Part shown: positions 7,335 through 14,919 of the stretch, one piece after another
Numbering within the stretch: position 1 is the stretch's first letter
Layout of the letters: each line of letters opens with the position of its first letter
Origin: an uncultured Collinsella sp.
GTDB taxonomy: Bacteria; Actinomycetota; Coriobacteriia; Coriobacteriales; Coriobacteriaceae
Direction: 5' to 3'
DNA length: 15,553 bases
Assembly: GCA_900752425.1 (NCBI GenBank)
Contig: CAADVE010000194.1
Location: 1 to 15,553, forward strand
Made by a program: the position numbers and the translations under genes
Notes under the pieces: model-generated
Told to the model about the DNA's origin: nothing
Seen by the model: only the letters and a program-made list of their open reading frames with translations
The model's database searches: none

Positions 7335-8758
7335 GGATCTGCTTGGTACTCGAGGGTTGCTACCCCTATGTGCACGGCGGCGTATCTACCTGGATGCATG
7401 GCTATATCCAGGCCATGCCCGAGCACGAGTTTGTGCTGTGGGTGATCGGCGCGCATGCTGCCGACCGCGGCAAGTTTGTCTACGAGCTGCCCGGCAACGT
7501 GGTCGAGGTGCACGAAGTGTTCCTAGACGATGCCCTGCGGCTTTCGGGCGAGCAGCACGAAGCCAGTTTTAACGACCGTGAGCGCGAGGCGCTACGCCGT
7601 CTGGTGTCGCTCTCCAATCCGGACTGGGACGTGTTATTTGATATCTTCCACCGCCGTCGCGTGCATCCGCTCTCGTTTTTGCAGAGCCGCACGTTTATGG
7701 ATATCTTTCGCGACGTGTGCCTGGCCGAGTATCCCTATACGCCCTTTGCCGATGCATTCCACACCATGCGCTCCATGTTGCTGCCCGTGCTCTACCTGTT
7801 GGGCAGCGAGGTACCGGTGGCCGATGTGTACCATGCCATCTCGACCGGCTAAGGTGGCCCGTTCGCCTGCCTGGGCTCAAGCGTTCACCATGCGCCGGTG
7901 CTGCTGACCGAGCATGGCATCTATACCCGCGAGCGCGAGGAAGAGATCATTCGCGCCGATTGGGTGGTGCCGTCGTTTAAGGAGCGCTGGATTCGCTTTT
8001 TCTACTTGCTTTCTGAGGAGATCTACCGCCGCGCCTTCCGCGTGACCAGTTTGTTCCATAACGCCCGCAAGACGCAGATCGATATGGGCTGCGATGCGGG
8101 TAAATGCCTAGTCATCCCCAACGGCATCCAGTTCGACCGCTTTAAGGACATTCCCTTAAAGCCCGATGACGGCTGGGTGGACATTGGCGCGGTGGTGCGC
8201 CTAGCGCCCATCAAGGACGTCAAGACCATGATCTATGCCTTCTTTGAGCTGCACGAGCGCCTGCCTAAGGTGCGCCTGCACATCATGGGCGGCGTGGACG
8301 ACGAAGAGTACGGCGCCGAGTGCCACGCGCTGGTCGATACCCTGGGCGTGCGCGACCTGATCTTTACCGGCCGCGTCAACGTGGTCGAGTACATGGAAAA
8401 GCTCGACTTTACCATTTTGACGAGCATCTCCGAGGGCCAGCCGCTCAGCGTGCTGGAGTCGCTTGCAGCGCGCCGTCCCTGCGTGACGACCGAGGTGGGC
8501 TGCTGTCGCGAGCTTCTCGAAGGCGCCCCGGGCGACGACTTTGGCGTGGCGGGTTTTGTGACGCCGCCTATGTATCGCAAGGGCTTGGCCGATGCCATGG
8601 AACGCATGTGCACAAGCCGCGCCCGCCGTATCGAGATGGGGGAGCGCGGCCAGCGTCGCGTGGCGACCTACTACCTACACGAGCAGATGCTCGCCAACTA
8701 TCGTGCGCTGTACGACGAGACGGCTCGCGCGTTCAATTTGCCCAAGAAGGAGGTGTAG
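7331..8758 (+). pseudogene. pelF: PelF glycosyltransferase (GT4 family) interrupted by in-frame TAA
   Basis: The frame spans 476 codons. It starts at an ATG overlapping the pelA stop (ATGA), with AAGGAGGGTGG upstream, and ends in TAG. It matches PelF, the GT4-family, UDP-sugar-dependent polymerase of the Pel complex: N-terminal EGCYPYVHGGVSTW, then LLTEHGIYTREREEEI, VRLAPIKDVKTMI and the GT4 E-x7-E motif EGQPLSVLE (E368, E376). Codon 174 (7850-7852) is TAA. Reading through gives ...YHAISTG-stop-GGPFACLGSS..., where homologues have HAISTGYxG, so the stop replaces a Tyr. No frameshift is present and both flanks are well conserved, which means the lesion is recent, a sequence error, or recoded. 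If it terminates, only the first 173 residues are made and the catalytic C-terminal domain is lost. No good restart site lies just downstream (a GTG at 7898 lacks a ribosome binding site). Confidence 0.85.
7850..7852 (+). other. In-frame TAA in pelF at a conserved Tyr position
   Basis: The context is ACC-GGC-TAA-GGT-GGC (codons for Thr, Gly, stop, Gly, Gly). A change of one base from TAC or TAT would restore the family's Tyr. The heptamer GGCTAAG is identical to that at the pelG internal stop. Confidence 0.9.
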
Positions 8759-8761
8759 CCG

Positions 8762-10306
8762 GTGGCCGGAATCGGTTTTGAGCTCAAGCGCCTGTTTAAG
8801 CGCAAGGGTCTGTTTGCCACGATGCGCGCCTATGGCTAAGCCGGCATCGTGTGCACGGGCCCCATGCTGCTGGGCGTGCTGCTGCAGGTGGGCATTTTGG
8901 TGCTATGCGGTCTGTGGGGTGTGGGCCGTGCCAACCAGGACCTGCTGGTGTGCATGGTGACCTATACGCTGCTGGCCTCGCTTACGCTCACAAGCTTTTT
9001 CTCCATGCCGGTCACGCGCTTTTTGGCCGACATGCTCTTTGCCGAGCGCGAAGGAGAGATCTTGCCATCGTTTTGGGGCTCCAATGCCATCATGCTCGTT
9101 GTGGGCACCGTGCTCTACGGCGTCTTTTTGCTGTTCTCGGGCGCTACGCTTATGCAGGGGCTGCTGTGCCTGTGGCTGTTCAACATTATGATCGTCAACT
9201 GGAACGGCATGAGCTATCTCACGGCCATCAAGGATTACCGCGGCATTCTGTGCAGCTTTGCCGCGGCCATTGGCGTGGCATGCCTGTGCGCCCTGGCCGC
9301 GCTGGCACTGGGGCTGCCGCCCGTCGAGGGTCTGCTGGGCTCGATCGCCCTGGGCTACGGTGTGATGCTTGCCTGGGACGTGGTGCTGCTGTACCGGTAT
9401 TTTCCTCAGAGCGATCGCAGCCCCTGGCTCTTTTTGCGCTGGCTCGACCATTTTATGCCGCTCGCGCTCACGGGCCTATTTACCAATTTGGGACTCTTTG
9501 CGCACCTGGTGATTATTTGGGCAGGGCCCATTGGCGTGCAGGTCAAAGGCCTGTTTTACGGCGCGCCCTATCATGATGTGCCGGCGTTGCTTGCGTTTTT
9601 GACCATTCTGGTCACGACCGTCAACTTTGTGGTGTCGGTTGAGGTCAACTTCTATCCGCGCTACCGCGACTACTACAGCCTGTTTAACGACGGCGGCGTG
9701 GTGGGCGACATTGTGGTGGCCGAGGAGGAAATGCTCGCCACGCTCAACCGGGAGCTGCGGTTTTGCGCGCTCAAGCAGCTGTTTGTGACGGCGGCGGTCA
9801 TCTCGCTCGAGACCACGGTGCTCTCGGCCCTGCCACTGGGCTTCAACAATCTGATGCACGGGTATTTCCGCACGCTGTGCGTGGGCTATGGCCTGTATGC
9901 AGTGGGCAACACGATTCTGCTGATCTTGCTGTACTTTACCGACTACAAGGGCGCCGTGCTTGCCTCTGGGCTGTTTGCGGGCGTGGCGGTGCTGGCGACC
10001 ATCGTCTCGCTGTTCTTTCCGCAGCAGTTTTATGGCTTTGGCTTTTTGCTCGGCGCGGCGGTGTTTTTTGTTGTGGCGCTCATGCGGCTCGATACCTATA
10101 CCGCCAACTTGCCGTATCGTATTCTGAGCCAGCAGCCCATTGTGGCGACCGACAAGACGGGTCGCTTTACGGAGCTGGGCTGCTTGCTCGACCGTGCCGA
10201 ACAGCGCTATGAGGAGTTGCGTCTAGAGGGCGAGCCGCATGGTGCGTTTGAGCGCATGGTGGTTCGCGTGTATCGCAATCGTTGGGGAGGTCCTGATGAC
10301 CGATAG
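8762..10306 (+). pseudogene. pelG: PelG polytopic membrane protein interrupted by in-frame TAA
   Basis: This is a 515-codon frame starting at GTG 8762, 3 nt after the pelF stop, with AAGGAGG about 9 nt upstream. The opening VAGIGFELKRLFKRKG is the diagnostic PelG N-terminus (MAGIGFEL), so the GTG is the true start. About 12 hydrophobic segments follow, consistent with the MOP/flippase-like PelG that moves the polymer across the membrane with PelD, PelE and PelF. Codon 26 (8837-8839) is TAA: AYG-stop-AGIVCTGP, where PelG proteins have AYGYAG, so a Tyr is replaced. The remaining 488 codons are intact with no frameshift. The next possible start (GTG at 8849) would remove the cytosolic N-terminus and has no ribosome binding site. 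The 3' end overlaps cotH by 11 nt. Confidence 0.85.
8837..8839 (+). other. In-frame TAA in pelG at a conserved Tyr position
   Basis: The context is TAT-GGC-TAA-GCC-GGC (Tyr, Gly, stop, Ala, Gly). It shares GGCTAAG with the pelF internal stop about 1 kb upstream and would also be repaired to Tyr by one base. Confidence 0.9.
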
Positions 10307-12065
10307 GATGATGTCTCGCCGTCGCCTGTTTGAGGCGGCTGCCGGAGCGCTGCTGCTTTCGGGCTGCTCGTCTCAGGACGAATCCTCGACAAAAAAGACC
10401 AAGAAGCAGGACAAGATTAAAAAGGCCGATGCGTCTAGCGAGACCAAGCACCTTCGCGACAGGGATGAACTGTACGAGGTCTACGATGACTCGGGCATCG
10501 TATGTATGTACCTGACGGTCTCTCGCGGCAACAGCTCCGAGAATACCGACCATAGCTGGGCCGAGATCAATACGTACTCGGTCTACGACTATGCCGACAT
10601 GGGCGTGACGCGCTATCAGGTTATGGGCCTGCTACAGCCAGGCGATGATAGGGGTCCCGTTGCTGGCGAGGTGGGCTATGGCGAGGAGGCGCCCAACGCC
10701 ACGGTGCAGGTGCGCGGTCAGACGTCGAGTACCTATACGCAAAAGAACTACAAGGTGGAGCTCAAAAAGGGCAAGGGCACGTGGCGCCAGCAGCGTGCGA
10801 TTGCGCTCAACAAGCATATGGGCGAGGGCATGCGCTTTCGCAACAAGATGGCCTACGATCTGATCCGTGGGATTCCCCAGATGATGGGCCTGCGCACGCA
10901 GTTTGTGCACTTATGGGTGTGCGATCAGACCGAAAAATCTAACGACACCTTTGAGGACTACGGACTGTTTACGCAGGTCGAGCAGCTCAACAAAACGGCG
11001 CTTAAGGCCCACGGTCTGGATAAGAACGGGCATCTGTATAAGGTGAACAGCTTCGATTTCCATCGCTTTGAGGACACCATTAAGCTCGCCGATGACCCCG
11101 ACTATAACCAGACGGCGTTTGAGGGCATGCTCGAGATTAAGGGCGATTCGGACCATATCAAGTTGATTGAGATGCTCGATGCGCTCAACGACGATACACA
11201 AAAGATCGACGATGTGCTCGACACCTACTTCGATACCGAGAACCTGGTCTATTGGATGGCGTTTCAGATCTTGACGGGTAATTGCGATACGCAGAACCGT
11301 AACTGCTATCTGTACAGCCCGCTTAACTCCAAGGTTTGGTACATCCTGGATTGGGATAACGACGGCATGCTGCGCAAGCTCGAGTTGAGCCTGACGGGGT
11401 TCTCGGATTATGCGAGCTGGGAGCGCGGCGTGAGCAACTACTGGGGCAACGTGCTGTTTAACCGCGCGTTGCGCAGCAAGTCGTTCCGCAGCGAACTCGA
11501 TAGCGCCGTGAAGGACCTGCACTCGTATTTGACCGAAGAGCGTCTGAGCAAGATGGTCGAGCATTATCGCGAGGTCACGGAGCCGCTCGTCTTTGCTGCG
11601 CCCGACCTGGAGAATCTGCCCGTGACCAAGGACGAATACAAGCAGATTGCCGCGGCGATTCCTTCCGAGATCGAGGAGAACTATAAGAGCTATCGCGAGA
11701 GCTATAAGAAGCCCATGCCGTTCTACATTGGCGTGCCGCAGATCGATAACGGTAAGCTGCGCGTGAATTGGGACGCGTCGTACGACTTTAAGGCGCGCGA
11801 CATTCGCTATACCGTGGAGCTTGCGCGCGATTACGCCATTACTGACGTGATTTTTAAGGCCGAGGACGTGCTGCTGCCGGAGGTAACGTGCGATGCCCCC
11901 GATACCGGTCAGCACTTTGTGCGCGTGCGTGCCACCAACTCCGACGGCTATACGCAAGATGCGTTTGACTACTATGTGACCGACGGCGGCAAGCAGTACG
12001 GCATGAAGTGTTTTTACGTGCAGGACGGCGGTAAGGTCGTGGAGGACACGTATGAGGAGGGCTAG
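10296..12065 (+). CDS. cotH: CotH-family lipoprotein, probable atypical secreted kinase
   Basis: I chose the ATG at 10296, overlapping the pelG end by 11 nt and preceded by GGGGAGG; 589 residues result. The N-terminus reads SRRRLFEAAAGALLLSGC: a twin-arginine-like motif, a hydrophobic stretch and a lipobox (L-S-G-C, Cys24), so this is a lipoprotein, possibly Tat-exported. A Lys/Ser/Asp-rich linker follows. The CotH core shows YTQKNYKVELKK, ALNKHMGEGMRFRNKMAYDL, YGLFTQVEQLNK, GNCDTQNRNCYLY (D331) and LDWDNDGML (D352, D354, D356), the acidic residues expected to bind metal and ATP in CotH atypical kinases, named after the Bacillus spore-coat kinase. Residues about 485-575 look like a fibronectin-type-III-like beta domain. 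Its place in the operon suggests a matrix protein partner or matrix anchoring. The substrate is unknown, as is the source of nucleotide outside the cell. Confidence 0.85.
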   Translation: MTDRMMSRRRLFEAAAGALLLSGCSSQDESSTKKTKKQDKIKKADASSETKHLRDRDELYEVYDDSGIVCMYLTVSRGNSSENTDHSWAEINTYSVYDYADMGVTRYQVMGLLQPGDDRGPVAGEVGYGEEAPNATVQVRGQTSSTYTQKNYKVELKKGKGTWRQQRAIALNKHMGEGMRFRNKMAYDLIRGIPQMMGLRTQFVHLWVCDQTEKSNDTFEDYGLFTQVEQLNKTALKAHGLDKNGHLYKVNSFDFHRFEDTIKLADDPDYNQTAFEGMLEIKGDSDHIKLIEMLDALNDDTQKIDDVLDTYFDTENLVYWMAFQILTGNCDTQNRNCYLYSPLNSKVWYILDWDNDGMLRKLELSLTGFSDYASWERGVSNYWGNVLFNRALRSKSFRSELDSAVKDLHSYLTEERLSKMVEHYREVTEPLVFAAPDLENLPVTKDEYKQIAAAIPSEIEENYKSYRESYKKPMPFYIGVPQIDNGKLRVNWDASYDFKARDIRYTVELARDYAITDVIFKAEDVLLPEVTCDAPDTGQHFVRVRATNSDGYTQDAFDYYVTDGGKQYGMKCFYVQDGGKVVEDTYEEG

Positions 12066-12843
12066 CGCGCTGCTCGAGCGCCTGGCGGCACCTCCCGCGC
12101 GTACCACGCAGGAGCGTTACCGCCACGAGCTCAAGTACCTCATCAACGAGGGCGAGCACGCTGCGCTGGCCTGCCGCATGGCGCCGGTCTTTAAGCTGGA
12201 CAAGCATGCGCGGGCGGGCGGTTACACCATTCGCAGCCTGTACTTTGATGACTACTGCAACTCGGCCTACGAGGAAAAAGACGCTGGCATTCTTATGCGC
12301 AAAAAGTATCGCGTGCGCATCTATATCGGCAGCGACAAGGTGATTAAGCTCGAGCGCAAAAAGAAGTACGGCAGCTGGATCTATAAGGAGGACGCGCCGC
12401 TCACGCGCGGTGAGTTTGAGCAGATCCTGGCCGGCGATTACGACTTTTTGCTGAGGAGTCCCTATCCGCTCTGTCGCGAGTTCTACATCGAGTGCATCTG
12501 CAATATGATGCGCCCGCGTACCATCGTGGACTACGAGCGCGAGCCATGGGTGATGGACGAAGGCACCGTGCGCATCACGTTTGACATGAACGTGCGCGCG
12601 GCTGTGGGAAGTTTCGATATCTTTGACGCGACCCTGCCCGCGCTGCCCGTGCTGGAGCCCGGCAAGCTGGTGATGGAGGTTAAGTTTACCGAGTTTTGCC
12701 CGCAGCTGGTGCGCGATATGGTACCGCCGGGCGCGGCGGAGCTCACGGCTGTCTCCAAGTACTGCCTGTGCTACGAAAAGACCGCCTACTTGCGCGGCTT
12801 TAACTACTGGGAATCGGATTATGAGAACCGAGGGGATATTTAG
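12052..12843 (+). CDS. VTC-domain (polyphosphate polymerase-like) protein
   Basis: This 263-residue protein shows the VTC domain of the triphosphate tunnel (TTM/CYTH) superfamily: RYRHELKYLI (E26, K28), IRSLYFDDY (60-68), RKKYRVRIY (83-91), KLERKKKYGSWIYK (99-112), VMEVKF (E209, K211) and a final SKYCLCY. The alternating basic and acidic residues line the tunnel that binds phosphate chains or nucleotides; yeast Vtc4 makes polyphosphate from ATP. No membrane segment is present, so it should be cytosolic and may dock on the DUF4956 protein encoded next. The start ATG at 12052 lies inside the cotH 3' end (14-nt overlap), with GGAGG 6 nt upstream. Bacterial VTC, DUF4956 and CotH genes are often neighbours, but the biochemical product of the bacterial trio is not established to my knowledge. 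Confidence 0.85.
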   Translation: MRRASALLERLAAPPARTTQERYRHELKYLINEGEHAALACRMAPVFKLDKHARAGGYTIRSLYFDDYCNSAYEEKDAGILMRKKYRVRIYIGSDKVIKLERKKKYGSWIYKEDAPLTRGEFEQILAGDYDFLLRSPYPLCREFYIECICNMMRPRTIVDYEREPWVMDEGTVRITFDMNVRAAVGSFDIFDATLPALPVLEPGKLVMEVKFTEFCPQLVRDMVPPGAAELTAVSKYCLCYEKTAYLRGFNYWESDYENRGDI

Positions 12844-12846
12844 ACC

Positions 12847-13512
12847 ATGAGCACCAGGGACTTTTTTAAGAACTCCGTCTTGGAGGCGTTTGGCCAGGTC
12901 GACCCTGCCAAGATTGGCCTGTCGCTGCTCGTGGCGCTCGCCATGGGCATCCTGATCTATTGCGTGTACAAGCGCTTCTTTACCGGCGTGGTGTACTCGC
13001 GCAGCTTTGCCGTGACGCTCGTGGGCATGTGCGTGCTTACGTGTATGGTGACGCTTGCGATCTCGACGAACGTGGTCATCTCGCTCGGTATGGTCGGTGC
13101 TCTGTCCATCGTTCGTTATCGTACGGCGGTCAAGGACCCGCTCGACCTGCTGTATCTGTTCTGGGCCATTACCACGGGCATTACGGCGGGCGCCGGCATG
13201 TATGCGCTCGTGGGGCTCACGGCGGTGGGCATCGTGGCGCTGATCGCCGGCTTTGCGAGCCATCAGGACAAGGCGCGCGTGTACATGATGGTCATTCACT
13301 ACACGGGCCAGACTACCGGTGATGATATCGTGCGCGCCTTTGGGCGCACCAAGTTCACCGTCAAGTCCAAGACCATGCGCGGCGACAGGGTGGAGATGGC
13401 CGTCGAGGTCTTCTCGGACGGTGTAGATATGCCCTATGCCGACGCCATCCGCGCGCTCGACGGCGTGGAGGACCTGACGCTCATCCAGTACAACGGCGAA
13501 TACCACGGCTAG
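12847..13512 (+). CDS. DUF4956 membrane protein
   Basis: This 221-residue protein starts 3 nt after the VTC-gene stop, with GAGGGG upstream. It has three or four hydrophobic helices (about 20-42, 52-76, 80-90 and 103-140) that include the conserved loop SLGMVGALSIVRYRTAVKDPLDLLYLFW, a DUF4956 hallmark with Arg/Asp residues between helices. A soluble C-terminal domain of about 70 residues (ARVYMMVIHYTGQ ... LTLIQYNGEYHG) resembles a small beta-alpha-beta, ACT-like fold. It is the last gene of the operon; a complex structured intergenic region follows. The function is unknown. Coupling to the VTC gene suggests it forms the membrane part of a polyphosphate- or phosphate-polymer-related device. 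Confidence 0.82.
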   Translation: MSTRDFFKNSVLEAFGQVDPAKIGLSLLVALAMGILIYCVYKRFFTGVVYSRSFAVTLVGMCVLTCMVTLAISTNVVISLGMVGALSIVRYRTAVKDPLDLLYLFWAITTGITAGAGMYALVGLTAVGIVALIAGFASHQDKARVYMMVIHYTGQTTGDDIVRAFGRTKFTVKSKTMRGDRVEMAVEVFSDGVDMPYADAIRALDGVEDLTLIQYNGEYHG

Positions 13513-13570
13513 AACCCTAGCGAGCAAATTGCACAAAGAGGGGCGCTCCTGGTCGAGCATACGTCAGCGA

Positions 13571-13670
13571 GCGGGCATCTGCCGTGGCGAGGTGCCGCGA
13601 AAGAGGAGCGACGCGTACTTCATGTACGCGAGCGACGGTTTGAGCGGCAGATCGCCCGGCAGATGCCCGC
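13571..13670. repeat. Long compound inverted repeat / structured intergenic element
   Basis: The arms GCGGGCATCTGCCG (13571-13584) and CGGCAGATGCCCGC (13657-13670) are perfect 14-bp reverse complements. The structure continues inward with GGCGA/TCGCC (13586-13590 and 13652-13656, one bulged T on the left), a two-base mismatch, and TGCCGC/GCGGCA (13593-13598 and 13644-13649). An apical hairpin CGCGTAC-TTCAT-GTACGCG (13612-13630) sits in the loop. In total 32 base pairs span 100 nt. No T-tract follows, so it is not a simple terminator. It could be an mRNA 3' stabiliser, a small RNA or a mobile palindromic repeat family. No reading frame here looks like a protein gene. Confidence 0.75.
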
Positions 13671-13684
13671 GTAGCGTCGAGTAG

Positions 13685-13708
13685 TCCGGCGTTCGTCAGA
13701 ACGCCGGA
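13685..13708. terminator. Strong GC-rich hairpin between DUF4956 gene and lacI-type gene
   Basis: TCCGGCGTTC (13685-13694), loop GTCA, and GAACGCCGGA (13699-13708) give a perfect 10-bp stem. No T run follows on either strand, so a termination role is uncertain; it may act with the larger inverted repeat to end or protect the Pel operon mRNA. Confidence 0.45.
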
Positions 13709-13725
13709 ACGAACAGGTATCATTG

Positions 13726-13739
13726 TGTAAGCGATTTCA
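13726..13739. promoter_or_regulatory. LacI-type operator upstream of the regulator (autoregulation)
   Basis: TGTAAGC|GATTTCA is a near-palindrome around a central CG and fits the pattern TGWAAWC|GWTTWCA set by the two operators before the PTS gene, with one deviation. It lies 15 bp upstream of the preferred GTG start, suggesting the regulator represses itself. Confidence 0.6.
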
Positions 13740-13754
13740 ATGACAGGGGTGCTC

Positions 13755-14762
13755 GTGGTAAAGATGAAAGATGTGGCCGAGCTGGCAGGCGTTTCGAGCG
13801 CCGCCGTCTCGCGCTACCTCAACGGTGGATATATCTCGGCGGATAAGGCCGAGCGCATTAAGCAAGCGATTGAGCTGACCGGATACGTGCGGTCCAGCCA
13901 GGCTCGCGCGCTGCGCACCGGCTCCACCAAGCTCATCGGCGTCATCGTGCCTAAAATCAACTCGGAATCCGTAAGCCGCATTACCGCCGGCATTGGCCAG
14001 GTGCTCGGTCGCCGAGGCTACCAGATGCTGCTCGCGAATACTGACAACGTGGCCAAGCGTGAGCTCGAGTATCTCGACCTGTTCCAGAACCACCCGGTCG
14101 ATGGCATCGTGCTCGTGGCGACCATGATCACCGACGAACATCGCGCGGCCATTGCGTCTTGCCGTGTGCCCATTGTGCTGATCGGCCAAAACGTCGAGGG
14201 CGCGGCGTGCGTCTATCACGACGATTACGAGGCTGCCTTTGAGCTGGGCCAGGCGCTCGCTGGTCGGGTAGATGGCAAGATCGCCTACATTGGAGTTACT
14301 GAAGAGGACCGCGCGGCTGGTCATGACCGCCGTCGCGGTTTTGAGGCCGGATTGCGCGCCGCGGGCAACCCGCTCGATGCCGCCTTGATTCGCCTGGGCT
14401 CGTTTACGCTCGACTCGGGCTATAGCGCGGCGCGTGAGCTGCTTTCCGTCGCTCCCGATGTTTCGTTTATCGCCTGCGCGACCGATACCATGGCGGCGGG
14501 CGCGCTGCGTGCCATTGATGAGGTTCGCGGCATGGGCGAGGGTATACACCGCGTGAGCGGTTTTGGCGACAACGCGTTTTTGCGCGCGCTGACGGGCGGC
14601 ATTCCCACCGTGCATTATGGCTACCTGACCAGTGGCGTCGAGGCGACCAATATGTTGCTCAACACGCTCGATGGCGTGGAGGGGGAGAGCGGTCTCAAGA
14701 CGCTCAAACTCGGCCATCAACTTATGAATGTCTCGGCTTATGGCATGTCTGCCTGCCTTTGA
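13755..14762 (+). CDS. LacI-family transcriptional regulator of the adjacent PTS gene
   Basis: The protein has 335 residues from GTG 13755, which has AGGGG 6 nt upstream; an ATG at 13740 is in frame but lacks a ribosome binding site, and ATG 13764 (MKDVAELAGVS) is another option. The N-terminal helix-turn-helix MKDVAELAGVSSAAVSRYLNG and hinge region (QARALRTGSTKLIGVIVP) are classic LacI/GalR features, followed by a periplasmic-binding-protein-like sugar-sensing domain (FQNHPVDGIVL, ACATDTMAAGALRAIDEVRGMGEGI, VSGFGDNAFLRALTGGIPTVHYGY). It likely controls the downstream sucrose-type PTS transporter, because matching operators lie before both genes. The inducer is probably a sugar or sugar phosphate linked to that transporter (inference). 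The stop is TGA. Confidence 0.88.
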   Translation: MVKMKDVAELAGVSSAAVSRYLNGGYISADKAERIKQAIELTGYVRSSQARALRTGSTKLIGVIVPKINSESVSRITAGIGQVLGRRGYQMLLANTDNVAKRELEYLDLFQNHPVDGIVLVATMITDEHRAAIASCRVPIVLIGQNVEGAACVYHDDYEAAFELGQALAGRVDGKIAYIGVTEEDRAAGHDRRRGFEAGLRAAGNPLDAALIRLGSFTLDSGYSAARELLSVAPDVSFIACATDTMAAGALRAIDEVRGMGEGIHRVSGFGDNAFLRALTGGIPTVHYGYLTSGVEATNMLLNTLDGVEGESGLKTLKLGHQLMNVSAYGMSACL

Positions 14763-14784
14763 GGCCCCTGTTTTTGCCGTAAAA

Positions 14785-14817
14785 CTACCATTCACCGGCT
14801 TTTTCCTACCGTTCACC
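14785..14817 (+). repeat. Tandem CTACCRTTCACC direct repeats upstream of the PTS promoter
   Basis: CTACCATTCACC (14785-14796) and CTACCGTTCACC (14806-14817) differ at one base and are 21 bp apart, two helical turns. They lie just upstream of the LacI-type operators. They could be an activator site or could contain the -35 element; neither is proven. Confidence 0.45.
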
Positions 14818-14823
14818 CTACTG

Positions 14824-14838
14824 TGAAAACGATTACAG
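14824..14838. promoter_or_regulatory. LacI-type operator 1 of the PTS gene
   Basis: TGAAAACGATTACAG is an imperfect palindrome centred on CG (TGAAAAC|GATTACA), as is usual for LacI/GalR-family sites. Confidence 0.7.
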
Positions 14839-14849
14839 GCATATGAAAC

Positions 14850-14864
14850 TGAAAACGATTACAG
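14850..14864. promoter_or_regulatory. LacI-type operator 2 of the PTS gene
   Basis: An exact second copy of TGAAAACGATTACAG, 26 bp downstream of the first. The pair sits 56-96 bp before the PTS start codon, where repression of the promoter would be effective. Confidence 0.7.
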
Positions 14865-14919
14865 TGTAAGTGTCAAAGATGGCCGGGTGCGAATGCGCCC
14901 GTAGGAGGAAAGGGAAGTC

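Noticed and set aside
7850..8839. Genome-wide reassignment of TAA to Tyr
   Set aside because: Two cases in one operon are too few, other operon genes use ordinary TAC/TAT for Tyr, and TAA ends the antitoxin gene and the left-edge gene. Kept only as a low-ranked option.
11854..13560. Minus-strand open frame of about 568 codons opposite cotH, VTC and DUF4956 genes
   Set aside because: It crosses three well-supported genes and their junctions, has no recognisable domain, and has the composition expected of an antisense frame.
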